Origin: Pedobacter punctiformis
GTDB taxonomy: Bacteria; Bacteroidota; Bacteroidia; Sphingobacteriales; Sphingobacteriaceae
Assembly: GCF_027213715.1 (NCBI RefSeq)
Contig: NZ_JAPWGM010000006.1
Location: 293,536-357,535 of the forward strand
DNA length: 64,000 nucleotides
Reading direction: 5' to 3'
Shown: positions 27,526 through 36,787 of the stretch, one piece after another
Numbering within the stretch: position 1 is the stretch's first letter
Layout: every line of letters begins with the position of its first letter
Translations under genes and position numbers: made by a program
Notes under the pieces: model-generated
What the model saw: the letters and a program-made list of their open reading frames with translations, nothing else
Database searches by the model: none
What the model was told of the DNA's origin: nothing

Positions 27526-29778
27526 TTACAACTTACGACTTAAAGTATCTGTCTTATTTATTAAAGTATCTGTAATTGTATTGCCTAAACTATCGGTTTT
27601 TTGGGTAATTCTGATTTCTTTCCGAACTTCTGTCTTATGTTCACCTGTTACAGCCTTAACTGCTATGTAAGGCGCAATAACCAATGAAACTATAGACATT
27701 AATTTAATTAAAATGTTCATCGAAGGGCCGGATGTATCTTTAAAAGGATCTCCAACAGTGTCTCCGGTAACCGAAGCTTTGTGCGGTTCAGATTTTTTGT
27801 AAAACATCTCTCCGTTAATCATTACGCCCTGCTCAAAAGATTTTTTAGCATTATCCCAGGCGCCACCAGCATTACTTTGAAAAATACCCATTAATACACC
27901 TGTTACCGTTACACCGGCCAGTAAACCACCTAAAACTTCGGGTCCGAAAGTAAAACCAATAATAATAGGTGTAATTAAAGCAATTGCTCCCGGCATCATC
28001 ATTTCACGAATGGAAGCTTTGGTTGATATTGCCACACATTTTTCATACTCAGGTTTAGCTTTGTATTCCATAATGCCCGGTATTTCTCTAAACTGCCGGC
28101 GCACTTCCTGTACCATATCCATTGCCGCTTTACCCACAGCCTGAATACACAGTGCAGAAAATATAAAAGGAATCATACCGCCCACAAATAAACCTGCTAA
28201 AACCGGGGCTTTGTAAATGTCAATTGCTTTAATACCTGCAATACCTACAAATGCTGCGAAAAGTGCGAGCGAGGTTAATGCTGCCGAAGCAATAGCGAAA
28301 CCTTTTCCCGTTGCCGCAGTTGTATTACCTACTGCGTCTAAATTATCGGTGCGTTCACGCACTTCAGGAGGCAATTGGCTCATTTCTGCAATACCACCAG
28401 CATTGTCGGCAATTGGGCCAAAAGCATCAATAGCCAGCTGCATTGCGGTTGTAGCCATCATACCCGCTGCTGCAATTGCTACACCATATAGTCCTGCAAA
28501 GTGATAAGAAGCCATAATTCCGCCCGCTAATACTAAAATAGGAATAACAGTAGATTTCATTCCAACAGACAAACCTGCTATAATATTAGTAGCATGGCCG
28601 GTTGAGGATTGCTGAATGATGGAATTAACCGGACCTTTTCCCATAGCGGTGAAATACTCGGTTACAATACTCATAATCGTACCTACTACCAGTCCTACAA
28701 TAATTGCATAAAAAACATTAATGCTTGTAAATTCGTAACCACGAAGGTTTAAAGTTTCAGGCAGCATCCATTTCACAATAAAAAAAGAAGCTACTGCTGT
28801 AATAATTATAGAAGACCAGTTGCCTAAATTTAAGGCATTTTGAACATTTGATTTATCATCTTTAATCGTTACAAACCAGGTGCCTATAATCGAAAATATA
28901 ATACCAAGGCCACAAATAACCATGGGTAATAAAATAGGAGACATGCCCCCGAATTTATCTGTTACCGTAATTTCCTGTCCTAAAACCATAGTGGCCAATA
29001 TCGTTGCCACGTATGATCCGAATAAATCGGCACCCATTCCGGCAACATCACCCACATTATCACCTACGTTATCGGCGATGGTTGCAGGGTTTCTAACATC
29101 ATCTTCCGGAATTCCGGCTTCAACCTTACCAACTAAATCTGCACCTACATCGGCCGCTTTAGTGTAAATACCTCCACCCACACGGGCAAATAAAGCAATA
29201 GATTCTGCACCCAAAGAGAAGCCTGTTAATACCTCTATAGCCGTTCTCATTTCTTCACTGTTTGCACTGGTTACATGGAAAATCTGTAAAAAAACAATAA
29301 ACAAACCGCCTAAACCCAATACGGCAAGTCCGGCAACCCCTAATCCCATAACGGTTCCACCTGTAAAAGATACTTTTAAGGCTTGTTTTAAACTGGTTCT
29401 GGCCGCTTGTGTGGTTCTAACATTAGCCTTGGTTGCTGATTTCATTCCGATGTATCCTGCTGTAGCAGAAAATACCGCTCCAATAATAAAAGAAATTGAA
29501 ATGATCCAGCTTGAATGCATTGGAACGCCTTTAATTTCAGTTATAGTTCCCGAATAGGCCAGTAAAGCAGCAGTAAAAACTGCAAAAATACTTAATACCC
29601 TCCATTCGGCTTTTAAAAATGCCATTGCCCCGTCGGCAATGTAGCCTGCAAGTTCCTGCATGTTTTTGTCGCCGGCATCCTGTTTGTTTACCCAGGCGCT
29701 TTTAATCATCATCACAATAATTCCTACCAGGCCCAAAGCTGGAATTACATAAATTAAATTGTTTTGTAAAAAATCCAT
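27526..29778 (-). CDS. hppA: Membrane-bound ion-pumping pyrophosphatase
   Basis: Couples hydrolysis of pyrophosphate to Na+ and/or H+ export across the inner membrane. 750 residues with about 16 membrane spans. The substrate loop [20 protein letters not shown] and the acidic [20 protein letters not shown] motif are intact, as are the C-terminal [12 protein letters not shown] residues. [13 protein letters not shown] has alanine where potassium-independent enzymes have lysine, so a potassium-dependent type is predicted. An unusual hydrophilic tail of about 40 residues (from [11 protein letters not shown]) follows the last helix. It is transcribed alone. Confidence 0.95.
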   Translation of the reverse strand: MDFLQNNLIYVIPALGLVGIIVMMIKSAWVNKQDAGDKNMQELAGYIADGAMAFLKAEWRVLSIFAVFTAALLAYSGTITEIKGVPMHSSWIISISFIIGAVFSATAGYIGMKSATKANVRTTQAARTSLKQALKVSFTGGTVMGLGVAGLAVLGLGGLFIVFLQIFHVTSANSEEMRTAIEVLTGFSLGAESIALFARVGGGIYTKAADVGADLVGKVEAGIPEDDVRNPATIADNVGDNVGDVAGMGADLFGSYVATILATMVLGQEITVTDKFGGMSPILLPMVICGLGIIFSIIGTWFVTIKDDKSNVQNALNLGNWSSIIITAVASFFIVKWMLPETLNLRGYEFTSINVFYAIIVGLVVGTIMSIVTEYFTAMGKGPVNSIIQQSSTGHATNIIAGLSVGMKSTVIPILVLAGGIMASYHFAGLYGVAIAAAGMMATTAMQLAIDAFGPIADNAGGIAEMSQLPPEVRERTDNLDAVGNTTAATGKGFAIASAALTSLALFAAFVGIAGIKAIDIYKAPVLAGLFVGGMIPFIFSALCIQAVGKAAMDMVQEVRRQFREIPGIMEYKAKPEYEKCVAISTKASIREMMMPGAIALITPIIIGFTFGPEVLGGLLAGVTVTGVLMGIFQSNAGGAWDNAKKSFEQGVMINGEMFYKKSEPHKASVTGDTVGDPFKDTSGPSMNILIKLMSIVSLVIAPYIAVKAVTGEHKTEVRKEIRITQKTDSLGNTITDTLINKTDTLSRKL

Positions 29779-30020
29779 AGTTAAAAATTGGTTTATCGTT
29801 TTGGTTAGATTTACAAAATAGGAAATTTAGTTAACAAATTAATTTTCAGTTCACATAAATTTGTTTTTATCGTGTTTATACTTGCTTAATTCTGTCAGTT
29901 TTACTGGCCGGGATTTATTTTGCATACGGAGAAATTCTTTATTCCATTAAAATAATACAGAGCAAGAGATTACGATTTGTTTTTTTTTAAATAAATTTAG
30001 CCACAAACTAAACTTAAATT

Positions 30021-31436
30021 ATGGAGAAAGAACCACAGGACAATACGTTTAAAAGAGCGCTTGGCCTTTTTGATGGTACTATGCTGGTCGTTGGCTCAAT
30101 GATCGGTTCGGGTATTTTTATTGTTAGTGCTGATATTACCAGGCAGGTGGGCTCTGCCGGATGGTTAATTTTAATTTGGGCGCTAACCGCAATTGTTACC
30201 ATTATTGCAGCGGTAAGTTATGGCGAATTAAGCGCCATGTTTCCAAAAGCCGGCGGACAATATGTTTACCTTAAAGAAGCTTATAATAAACTAATTGCTT
30301 TTTTATATGGCTGGAGTTTTTTCGCGGTAATTCAAACCGGAACCATTGCAGCAGTTGGCGTAGCCTTTTCTAAATTTGCCGCTTATTTGTACGAGCCGCT
30401 AAGTGATAAAAACATTCTTTACGATGCCGGGAGCTTTAAACTTAATGCTGCTCAGCTGGTTTCGATAGCTACGATTATTTTGCTGACTTATATTAACAGC
30501 AGGGGAGTTAAAGACAGTAAAATTTTGCAAACCATTTTAACCATCATCAAAATCCTTTCACTTTTTGGCTTAATTATTTTTGGTTTTTCTTTGGCAGCAA
30601 ATGCCGAAATATGGCACGCCAACTGGGCTGATGCCTGGACAACAAGATCTTTTGATTTAAAAACAGGTGTTTGGACAGCTGTTGCCGGAAAAGCGCTGGT
30701 ATCTGGTATTGCAGCAGCCATGGTTGGCTCGTTGTTTAGCAGCGATGCCTGGAATGGAGTAACTTTTATTGCCGGAGAAATTAAAAACCCTCAGCGTAAT
30801 GTTGGCTTAAGTTTGTTTCTGGGTACTTTTATTGTAAGTGTAATTTATATTTTAGCCAATGTAATGTATCTGGCGGTTTTACCCCTGCAGGAAATTGCCA
30901 CAGCAGCAGAAGATAGGGTAGCTGTAGCTGCTGCACAACCAATATTTGGCAGCATGGGTACCATTATTATTGCAGTTATGATTATGATATCAACCTTTGC
31001 CTGCAATAATGGTTTAATTATGGCTGGTGCAAGGGTGTATTATACTATGGCTAAAGACGGCTTGTTTTTTAAAAAGGCGGCGGTTTTAAATAAGGCGAGT
31101 GTACCCGGTTGGGCTTTATGGGCACAATGTTTATGGGCTTCGGCGTTATGCCTTACCGGTAAATATGGCGATTTATTGGATTTTGTAATCATTATTGTAA
31201 TGATTTTCTATATTTTAACCATTGTAGGTATTTTTATTCTGCGCCGTAAAATGCCAGATACCGAACGGCCTTACAAAGCATTTGGTTATCCTGTTTTGCC
31301 AGCTTTTTATATTATTGTTGCCACAGCAATTTCAATAGCGCTTTTAATTTTTAAAACCAGTACCTGTGGCTGGGGCGTAGCCATCATGCTCGCGGGTATT
31401 CCGGTTTATTATTTTACCAAGCCAAAAGAAGAATAG
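30021..31436 (+). CDS. APC-family amino acid permease
   Basis: A 471-residue inner membrane transporter with 12 hydrophobic segments. LFDGTMLVVGSMIGSGIFIV is the substrate-binding first helix, followed by SYGELSAMFPKAGGQYVYLK. The sequence resembles the LAT-like/serine-threonine exchanger branch more than the CAT-like permease at 25.7 kb. Substrate unknown. It stands alone, divergent from hppA with about 240 bases between them, and ends in a terminator. Confidence 0.88.
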   Translation: MEKEPQDNTFKRALGLFDGTMLVVGSMIGSGIFIVSADITRQVGSAGWLILIWALTAIVTIIAAVSYGELSAMFPKAGGQYVYLKEAYNKLIAFLYGWSFFAVIQTGTIAAVGVAFSKFAAYLYEPLSDKNILYDAGSFKLNAAQLVSIATIILLTYINSRGVKDSKILQTILTIIKILSLFGLIIFGFSLAANAEIWHANWADAWTTRSFDLKTGVWTAVAGKALVSGIAAAMVGSLFSSDAWNGVTFIAGEIKNPQRNVGLSLFLGTFIVSVIYILANVMYLAVLPLQEIATAAEDRVAVAAAQPIFGSMGTIIIAVMIMISTFACNNGLIMAGARVYYTMAKDGLFFKKAAVLNKASVPGWALWAQCLWASALCLTGKYGDLLDFVIIIVMIFYILTIVGIFILRRKMPDTERPYKAFGYPVLPAFYIIVATAISIALLIFKTSTCGWGVAIMLAGIPVYYFTKPKEE

Positions 31437-31468
31437 GCTAGAAATCATTTATCATATATTTATTAAAA

Positions 31469-31500
31469 GAAGGAGCAGATTTATTTGCTCCTTTTTTATT
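31469..31500 (+). terminator. Terminator after the second APC permease
   Basis: AGGAGCA / TGCTCCT stem with loop GATTTATT and a run of T residues. Confidence 0.85.
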
Positions 31501-31590
31501 TGAAAAACAGGTTTCTGTGTTTATCGGATTCGAAAGTCCCGTTCTTTGCTTAATCCCGATGAAAAATCGTGATAACGCTGTTGCCCGGGT

Positions 31591-31729
31591 TTAGTTGGCT
31601 GGTTACCTGCAGTAAAATTAATTTCTAAACCCGACATTGACGGATACCGGCCTGCGTGTAAGGCCTGCAGGCGTATGAGCATGTGGCGGGGACTAACTTT
31701 AAAATGAAATATGGTAACTGCTTTTCTGA
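31591..31729 (+). repeat. Intergenic hairpin element, copy B
   Basis: Partner of the element at 17579-17722. Outer stem CCCGACAT (31630-31637) pairs with ATGT (31681-31684) and CGGG (31687-31690), 43 bases between arms, then GACTAACTTTAA (31691-31702) and TGCTTTTCT 16 bases later. An inner hairpin GCCTGC / GCAGGC lies at about 31650-31672. The stretch 31501-31789 holds no convincing gene. Confidence 0.55.
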
Positions 31730-31789
31730 TCATTATTAAGCTTATGTAATCTTGATTGCCAATGTGCTTATAACTTAATAGTATTTGTG

Positions 31790-31797
31790 TATTTTTG
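31790..31797 (+). promoter_or_regulatory. TAnnTTTG box 6 bases before the radical SAM gene
   Basis: TATTTTTG matches the -7 consensus and ends six bases before the ATG at 31804. Confidence 0.35.
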
Positions 31798-31803
31798 CAG
31801 CAA

Positions 31804-32751
31804 ATGGGAACACAGGTAGATTTAGGCATTAAAGGATATAAAAATTACGGTACGCATTTGCGTGAAAAATATAACGGGCAGCGTGTATTTAAAGTAATTG
31901 TTGATGGTGGTTTTACCTGCCCCAACCGGGATGGAAGCAAGGGCTACGGCGGATGTACTTATTGCAATGTAGATTCTTTTACGCCCGAACCGTCCAGAAA
32001 AAACCCAGGCATTAAAGATCAGCTTGCTGAAGGCATGTTTAGAGCTAAAAATTCATATAAAGCCGATAAATTTATTGTTTATTTTCAGCCCAATACCAAT
32101 ACTTACGCACCTGTACATTATTTAAAGATGATGTATGATGAGGCTTTATCAATTAATACCGAAGATATTGTTGGTTTTGCGGTGGGCACCCGGCCAGATT
32201 GTATTGATGCCGAAAAGGTAGCGTTGCTTGAAAGTTATACCGATAGATTTGATGTGGATTTGGAAATGGGTATGGAATCTATTTACGATGAAACACTTGA
32301 TCAGATTAACAGAGGTTGTAGTCACGGCGAATTTGTTGAAGCGGTAAAACTTTTGGAAAACAGTAAACTCGATTTATGTGTGCACACCATTTTTGGCTTT
32401 CCCTGGGAAACCAGAGAGATGATGCTGGGTTATATCCATGAGATCAATCGTTTTCCTCAAATTAAATTTGTTAAATTTCACCACCTGCATATTGTAGAAG
32501 GATCAATTATGGGGGTTAAATACAAAAAGAATCCTTTTCCTTTATTCTCACTCGAAGAATATACCGATTTACTTTGCGAATTAATTCCTTTATTACGCCC
32601 TGATATTGTAATTCAGCGCTTATTTGGCATTTCAGACTGGGATTTGTTAATTGCGCCAAACTGGGGGTTAAATAAATCTGCTATTCAAACCTATATTGAT
32701 AAGGAACTCGAAAGAAGAGGAATTGTACAAGGATCAGCCTATATTTTATAA
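31804..32751 (+). CDS. TIGR01212/YhcC-type radical SAM protein
   Basis: A 315-residue iron-sulfur enzyme. The cluster motif is spread as CPNRDGSKGYGGCTYCN, the long spacing that characterises this subfamily rather than the simple CxxxCxxC. Further family marks are FQPNTNTYAPV, the GTRPDC motif, EMGMESIYDETLDQINRGCS and the C-terminal QRLFGISDWDLLIAPNWG. The physiological reaction is not established. I chose the ATG at 31804 over a TTG three codons upstream, because the latter overlaps the promoter box. Monocistronic, ending in a terminator. Confidence 0.9.
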   Translation: MGTQVDLGIKGYKNYGTHLREKYNGQRVFKVIVDGGFTCPNRDGSKGYGGCTYCNVDSFTPEPSRKNPGIKDQLAEGMFRAKNSYKADKFIVYFQPNTNTYAPVHYLKMMYDEALSINTEDIVGFAVGTRPDCIDAEKVALLESYTDRFDVDLEMGMESIYDETLDQINRGCSHGEFVEAVKLLENSKLDLCVHTIFGFPWETREMMLGYIHEINRFPQIKFVKFHHLHIVEGSIMGVKYKKNPFPLFSLEEYTDLLCELIPLLRPDIVIQRLFGISDWDLLIAPNWGLNKSAIQTYIDKELERRGIVQGSAYIL

Positions 32752-32782
32752 AAAAAAATAGAAATTTTATATTTTTTAATTA

Positions 32783-32810
32783 AAAACCCGTAATTATTTG
32801 CGGGTTTTTC
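32783..32810 (+). terminator. Terminator after the YhcC-type gene
   Basis: AAAACCCG / CGGGTTTT stem with a ten-base loop and trailing T residues. Confidence 0.85.
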
Positions 32811-33076
32811 TGTTTTTGTGTGATTGTTTTGTGTGTTTTGTTGTTTTTTCTCTGATATTTCATTTTATTTTTAATAAAAAACGTTATTTGTTGGGGTGTT
32901 AATTTTGTTTAATTGTATTTTTTGATTGTTTTTATTTATTTTTTAATAAAAAATCAAGATTTTATTTATAATAATTTGATTTTATAGTGTAAAAATTACA
33001 ATAAGTCGTATTTTTATGAAAATAATTATTGAGTTTCAAGTTATTTAATCGAAATAAACAAATTAAACTAAGAACT
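32811..33076 (+). other. Very AT-rich gap before amt
   Basis: About 265 bases dominated by T runs and TTTTTAATAAAAAA-type stretches, which appear twice (near 32869 and 32940). No open frame, no clear TAnnTTTG box. It presumably holds the amt promoter and may be intrinsically bent DNA. Confidence 0.4.
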
Positions 33077-34465
33077 ATGAATAAATTTTCCCTAAAACAG
33101 TATGCACCATTCGCGATTCTGATGATCTTCGCAATTTTAGCATTATTTGTTCCACTACTTCCCAATTTTGACGAAGGGAAATACAGTGCACCGGATATTG
33201 CTTTTGTATTGATCTCTGCCGCATTGGTTTTTTTGATGACACCAGGTCTTGCCTTTTTCTATGGTGGTATGGTTCATCGCAAAAATGTATTGTCTACCAT
33301 GATTAAAAGTGTTGTAGCAGCGGGTGTAATCACCGTATTATGGACTGTGGTAGGTTTTAGTCTTGCCTTTGGCGATACAATTGGTGGGTTTATTGGAAAT
33401 CCTAAAACCTATTTGTTTTTTCAAGGGGTTAATTCAGGCCCGGCCTGGGGAACTATTCCATTATCGCTATTTGCTGTGTTTCAGCTCATGTTTGCCATTA
33501 TTACCCCAGGATTAGTTGTGGGTGCCGTTGCAGAACGTATTAAGTTTACTTCATACATTTTGTTTATCGTATTGTTCGCCGTATTTGTATACTCACCTTT
33601 GGCACACTGGACATGGTCTGCAAATGGTTTCCTGTTAAAAATGGGCGTTTTAGATTTTGCAGGCGGTACAGTGGTACACATTTCTGCAGGTATGGCCGCT
33701 TTAGCAGGTGCTATGGTGCTTAAACGCAGAAAATCGCACATGGAACATAAAGAAGTTCCGCCAGCAAATATTCCTTATGTATTAATTGGAACGGGTTTGT
33801 TGTGGTTTGGTTGGTTTGGCTTTAATGCGGGTTCTGCATTGGGGGCAAATGCTTTAGCCGTTTCGGCTTTCATTACCACCAATACAGCAGCAGGTGCAGC
33901 AGGTTTATCGTGGATGTTTTTTGATGTAGCACGAGGTAAAAAACCTTCGGTTTTAGGTTTCTGTATCGGAGCTGTAGTTGGTTTAGTAGCTATTACACCG
34001 GGCGCAGGCTTTGTAAGTATTCCTTCCAGTATTTTTATTGGGGCAATTGGAGCCGTAGTCTCTAATCTGGTTGTATCGTGGAAAGAAAAAACAAGTCTTG
34101 ATGATACTTTAGATGTTTTCCCTTGTCACGGAGTTGGTGGTATTGTAGGTATGCTTTTAACAGGTGTATTTGCAACTAAAACGGTAAATCCATTAGGTGC
34201 TGATGGTTTGTTTTATGGTAATCCAAGCTTTTTCTTTACACAGTTAAAAGGTGCAATAATTGTAATTATTTTCAGTTTTGTTGTATCATTTTTAATCTTC
34301 AAGCTCATTAATCTGGTACAACCAATCCGTGTAAGTGCCGAAGAAGAAGAAGAAGGTTTGGATGCTACCCAACATAACGAAAAGTATACTCAGGGTACTT
34401 TGCTGGTAGAAGAAAAAATAGCTTACATAGAGAAAAACAGCCCATTACAAGAGTTATTATCTTAA
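33077..34465 (+). CDS. amt: Ammonium transporter
   Basis: A 462-residue inner membrane channel of the Amt/Rh family with 11 expected helices. The ATG at 33077 gives MNKFSLKQYAPFAILMIFAI; the upstream frame extension is not needed. Conserved residues include FFYGGMVHRKNVLSTM, the first pore histidine in GGTVVHISAGMAALAGA and the second in DVFPCHGVGGIVGMLLTGVF. The C-terminal cytosolic tail is long and acidic (EEEEEGLDATQHNEKY). No glnB/glnK gene is adjacent, unlike most bacterial amt loci; instead a porin-like gene follows 26 bases later. Confidence 0.94.
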   Translation: MNKFSLKQYAPFAILMIFAILALFVPLLPNFDEGKYSAPDIAFVLISAALVFLMTPGLAFFYGGMVHRKNVLSTMIKSVVAAGVITVLWTVVGFSLAFGDTIGGFIGNPKTYLFFQGVNSGPAWGTIPLSLFAVFQLMFAIITPGLVVGAVAERIKFTSYILFIVLFAVFVYSPLAHWTWSANGFLLKMGVLDFAGGTVVHISAGMAALAGAMVLKRRKSHMEHKEVPPANIPYVLIGTGLLWFGWFGFNAGSALGANALAVSAFITTNTAAGAAGLSWMFFDVARGKKPSVLGFCIGAVVGLVAITPGAGFVSIPSSIFIGAIGAVVSNLVVSWKEKTSLDDTLDVFPCHGVGGIVGMLLTGVFATKTVNPLGADGLFYGNPSFFFTQLKGAIIVIIFSFVVSFLIFKLINLVQPIRVSAEEEEEGLDATQHNEKYTQGTLLVEEKIAYIEKNSPLQELLS

Positions 34466-34491
34466 ACGATACTTAAACCATCCCGCTCATT

Positions 34492-35499
34492 ATGAAGAAG
34501 TTTTTAACCGCTATGTTTAGCATAGCCAGCACTACGTGTGCCCTGGCCCAAGAGGCGTCATCTCCACTGGAAATTTCCGGTTCGGTAGATACTTATTATA
34601 AATATGACTTTGCTAAAAAGCCAAATATTGGAACTTACTTTGCCTCAGATCATAATTCTGTTTCTCTGGGGATGCTTGATATCGCATTAAAGAAAAAAAC
34701 AGGTAAAGCTTCTTTTGTTGGCGAGTTGTCTTTTGGTCCGCGAGGTCAATATCAGTCCATTCCAAACGGAGATGGCACCGATCAAAATACTTTTCATATC
34801 CAGAATTTATATATTAATTACGAATTCTCAGATCAGTTTTCAATGACGGCCGGGTACATGGGCACTTTTGTAGGCTATGAAGTGATTTCTCCGGTTGGAA
34901 ACTTTAATTATTCTACTTCTTATTTGTTTGGTGCAGGCCCTTTTCAAAACGCCGGAATCAAGGCTACTTATAAATTCTCGGATAAAGTGAGTTTAATGGC
35001 CGGATTGTTTAACGATTGGAACTTGTATAAAGCTACAAGAGGAGTTTCCAGTATAGGCGGACAACTTACGGTATCTCCCGTGGAGGGCTGGACGGCCTAT
35101 TTAAATGTCTTATCCGGTGCAGATCCTTATGGCTACGGTACCATTGAAGATTTAACCACTTCGTATCAAGTTACCAAAGCATTTAAATTAGGCTTAAACG
35201 CTGCAAATTATGATAAAAGTAGTAGTGATGAAGGTTATGCCGGAGTAGCTTTCTATCCGCAATACGCATTAGGTGATGCTGTTACACTTGGTTTGAGAGG
35301 TGAATACTATCAAACCAAAGGCGCAGATAAAACAACCTATACCGGTTTAACATTAACAGCCAATGTGAAATCGGGCGGTTTAACCTTTATTCCCGAGATA
35401 AGAATTGATCACAATGGTGATAAACCTTTTCTTAACAAAAATGGTTCGGCAGCTCCAAATGCAGGTCAGTTTTCTTTAGCGGCTGTTTATGCCTTTTAG
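34492..35499 (+). CDS. Porin-like outer membrane beta-barrel protein
   Basis: A 335-residue exported protein, signal peptide ending TTCALAQ. The rest is a series of amphipathic strands: EISGSVDTYYKYDFAKKPNI, FSMTAGYMGTFVGYEVISP, VSLMAGLFNDWNLYKATRG, VTLGLRGEYYQTKGAD, and a terminal SLAAVYAF strand. It resembles OmpL-type/DUF1597-like barrels. It lies 26 bases downstream of amt and shares its terminator, so it probably admits ammonium or other nitrogen compounds through the outer membrane; this function is inferred from position only. Confidence 0.8.
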   Translation: MKKFLTAMFSIASTTCALAQEASSPLEISGSVDTYYKYDFAKKPNIGTYFASDHNSVSLGMLDIALKKKTGKASFVGELSFGPRGQYQSIPNGDGTDQNTFHIQNLYINYEFSDQFSMTAGYMGTFVGYEVISPVGNFNYSTSYLFGAGPFQNAGIKATYKFSDKVSLMAGLFNDWNLYKATRGVSSIGGQLTVSPVEGWTAYLNVLSGADPYGYGTIEDLTTSYQVTKAFKLGLNAANYDKSSSDEGYAGVAFYPQYALGDAVTLGLRGEYYQTKGADKTTYTGLTLTANVKSGGLTFIPEIRIDHNGDKPFLNKNGSAAPNAGQFSLAAVYAF

Positions 35500-35519
35500 T
35501 ACAGGTTATTTTACAATTC

Positions 35520-35549
35520 GCCTTCAGTAATTTTACTGAAGGCTTTTTA
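35520..35549 (+). terminator. Terminator after the amt-porin unit
   Basis: Perfect GCCTTCAGTAA / TTACTGAAGGC stem followed by TTTTTATT. Confidence 0.9.
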
Positions 35550-35587
35550 TTACATTCGTATTCATAGCCCAAAAAAACCAATCACTA

Positions 35588-36166
35588 ATGAAATATCTTT
35601 CAGCAGCAGTTTTAGCTTTCATTTTTTTTAACGTTTCGGCCCAGCAAAAGCAATTTCCTTTGGATGAAAGGGGAAAGTATATTTATTATGAGGTGGTTAA
35701 TGCTAAATCTTTAACTAAGGATAGTTTAATGGACAGGGCTGATGTTTTTATAAATAAGCTTTACGCTAAAAATATTAAGCAGGAAAGTAAAACAGATACC
35801 TCGATAATTTCTAAAGGGAAAATGATTATTGATAAAACGCTTTTGGTGGCCAGCCATCCAAGCGGAGAAGTAAACTATAACTTTACGGTTGAAGTGCGTG
35901 ATGGTAAATATAGATTTTGGCTAACTGATTTTGAATTTATTCCTTATCAACGAGATCGTTACGGTAATTATGTAGCCACTACGCCAATGGGTACGGCTTT
36001 AGAAAAAACACCCGGAAAGCTAAATGCTGGTGTCTGGAAAGATATTGTAGCCAGTGCTTATGCTAAAACGGTTAAATTTGCTGAAGAATTTAAAAAGGTT
36101 TTGGAAACGGGTTTAAAAGAAAAAACGAAAAAGAAAACGGAAGCCGTTTCTACTAAAAATTGGTAA
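35588..36166 (+). CDS. DUF4468-type exported protein
   Basis: A 192-residue protein with a signal peptide ending FNVSAQQ. The mature part (FPLDERGKYIYYEVVNAKSL, then MIIDKTLLVASHPSGEVNYN and FTVEVRDGKYRFWLTDFEFI) matches what I recall of DUF4468, a TBP-like fold common in Bacteroidota and of unknown function. The C-terminus is lysine-rich (KEKTKKKTEA). Short gap to a terminator upstream; no operon partner. Confidence 0.7.
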   Translation: MKYLSAAVLAFIFFNVSAQQKQFPLDERGKYIYYEVVNAKSLTKDSLMDRADVFINKLYAKNIKQESKTDTSIISKGKMIIDKTLLVASHPSGEVNYNFTVEVRDGKYRFWLTDFEFIPYQRDRYGNYVATTPMGTALEKTPGKLNAGVWKDIVASAYAKTVKFAEEFKKVLETGLKEKTKKKTEAVSTKNW

Positions 36167-36184
36167 GCCAAATTTATTTGAGGG

Positions 36185-36652
36185 CTAAAGCTTTCCAAAT
36201 AATTCTTCTACCTTTTTACGTCTGAAATTAAAAATATCATTTATCTTTTTGGCAACAATTAGGTTATTGGCAATTAAACCCAACGGACCCCAGCCAATAC
36301 TGTAGTGCAAAATATCACGCATTAAAACCCCACCGTCAATGGCTTCAAAATGATGATTATGATGCCAGAATGCAAAAGGACCAAAGCGCTGCTCATCAAT
36401 AAAATAATCTTTGTCTTTAACATGCGTAATTTCGGTAACCCAATTCAACTTAATACCTAAAAGTGGCGAAACTTTATAAGTAATAATCATGCCCGGATAC
36501 ATTTTAGCCTGCTCCGTGTCAGGAGACGTTACATCAAAAGTCATGTCCTCCGGCGTAATTTCAGTCAGGTTTAATGGTGTTGAAAAGAAGTTCCATGCCC
36601 TGTCTAAATCAACCGGTATTTTTTGAGTAAATTCTAATCGGTAAGTTTTCAA
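36185..36652 (-). CDS. SRPBCC (START-like) family protein
   Basis: A 155-residue protein without a signal peptide. KIPVDLDRAWNFFSTPLNLT at the N-terminus and GVLMRDILHYSIGWGPLGLI near the end are typical of ligand-binding SRPBCC/Coq10-like domains, and length fits a single domain. The ligand is unknown. It lies tail to tail with the DUF4468 gene, 19 bases apart. Confidence 0.8.
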   Translation of the reverse strand: MKTYRLEFTQKIPVDLDRAWNFFSTPLNLTEITPEDMTFDVTSPDTEQAKMYPGMIITYKVSPLLGIKLNWVTEITHVKDKDYFIDEQRFGPFAFWHHNHHFEAIDGGVLMRDILHYSIGWGPLGLIANNLIVAKKINDIFNFRRKKVEELFGKL

Positions 36653-36787
36653 ATTGCTGTTTATTGTTTAACACTAATCCACATGTTTTGTTAGTAAAGC
36701 GCTATCTTTTTTAGCTAAACGTTAATCCTGGAGTGAAATTTCTAAAACAAATATTTTCTTTATTTTAGTTTTAAATACCGCAACCAA

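Noticed and set aside
28880..29167. Plus-strand frame of 95 codons inside hppA
   Set aside because: Antisense shadow of a conserved membrane protein gene; proline-rich translation as expected for such shadows.
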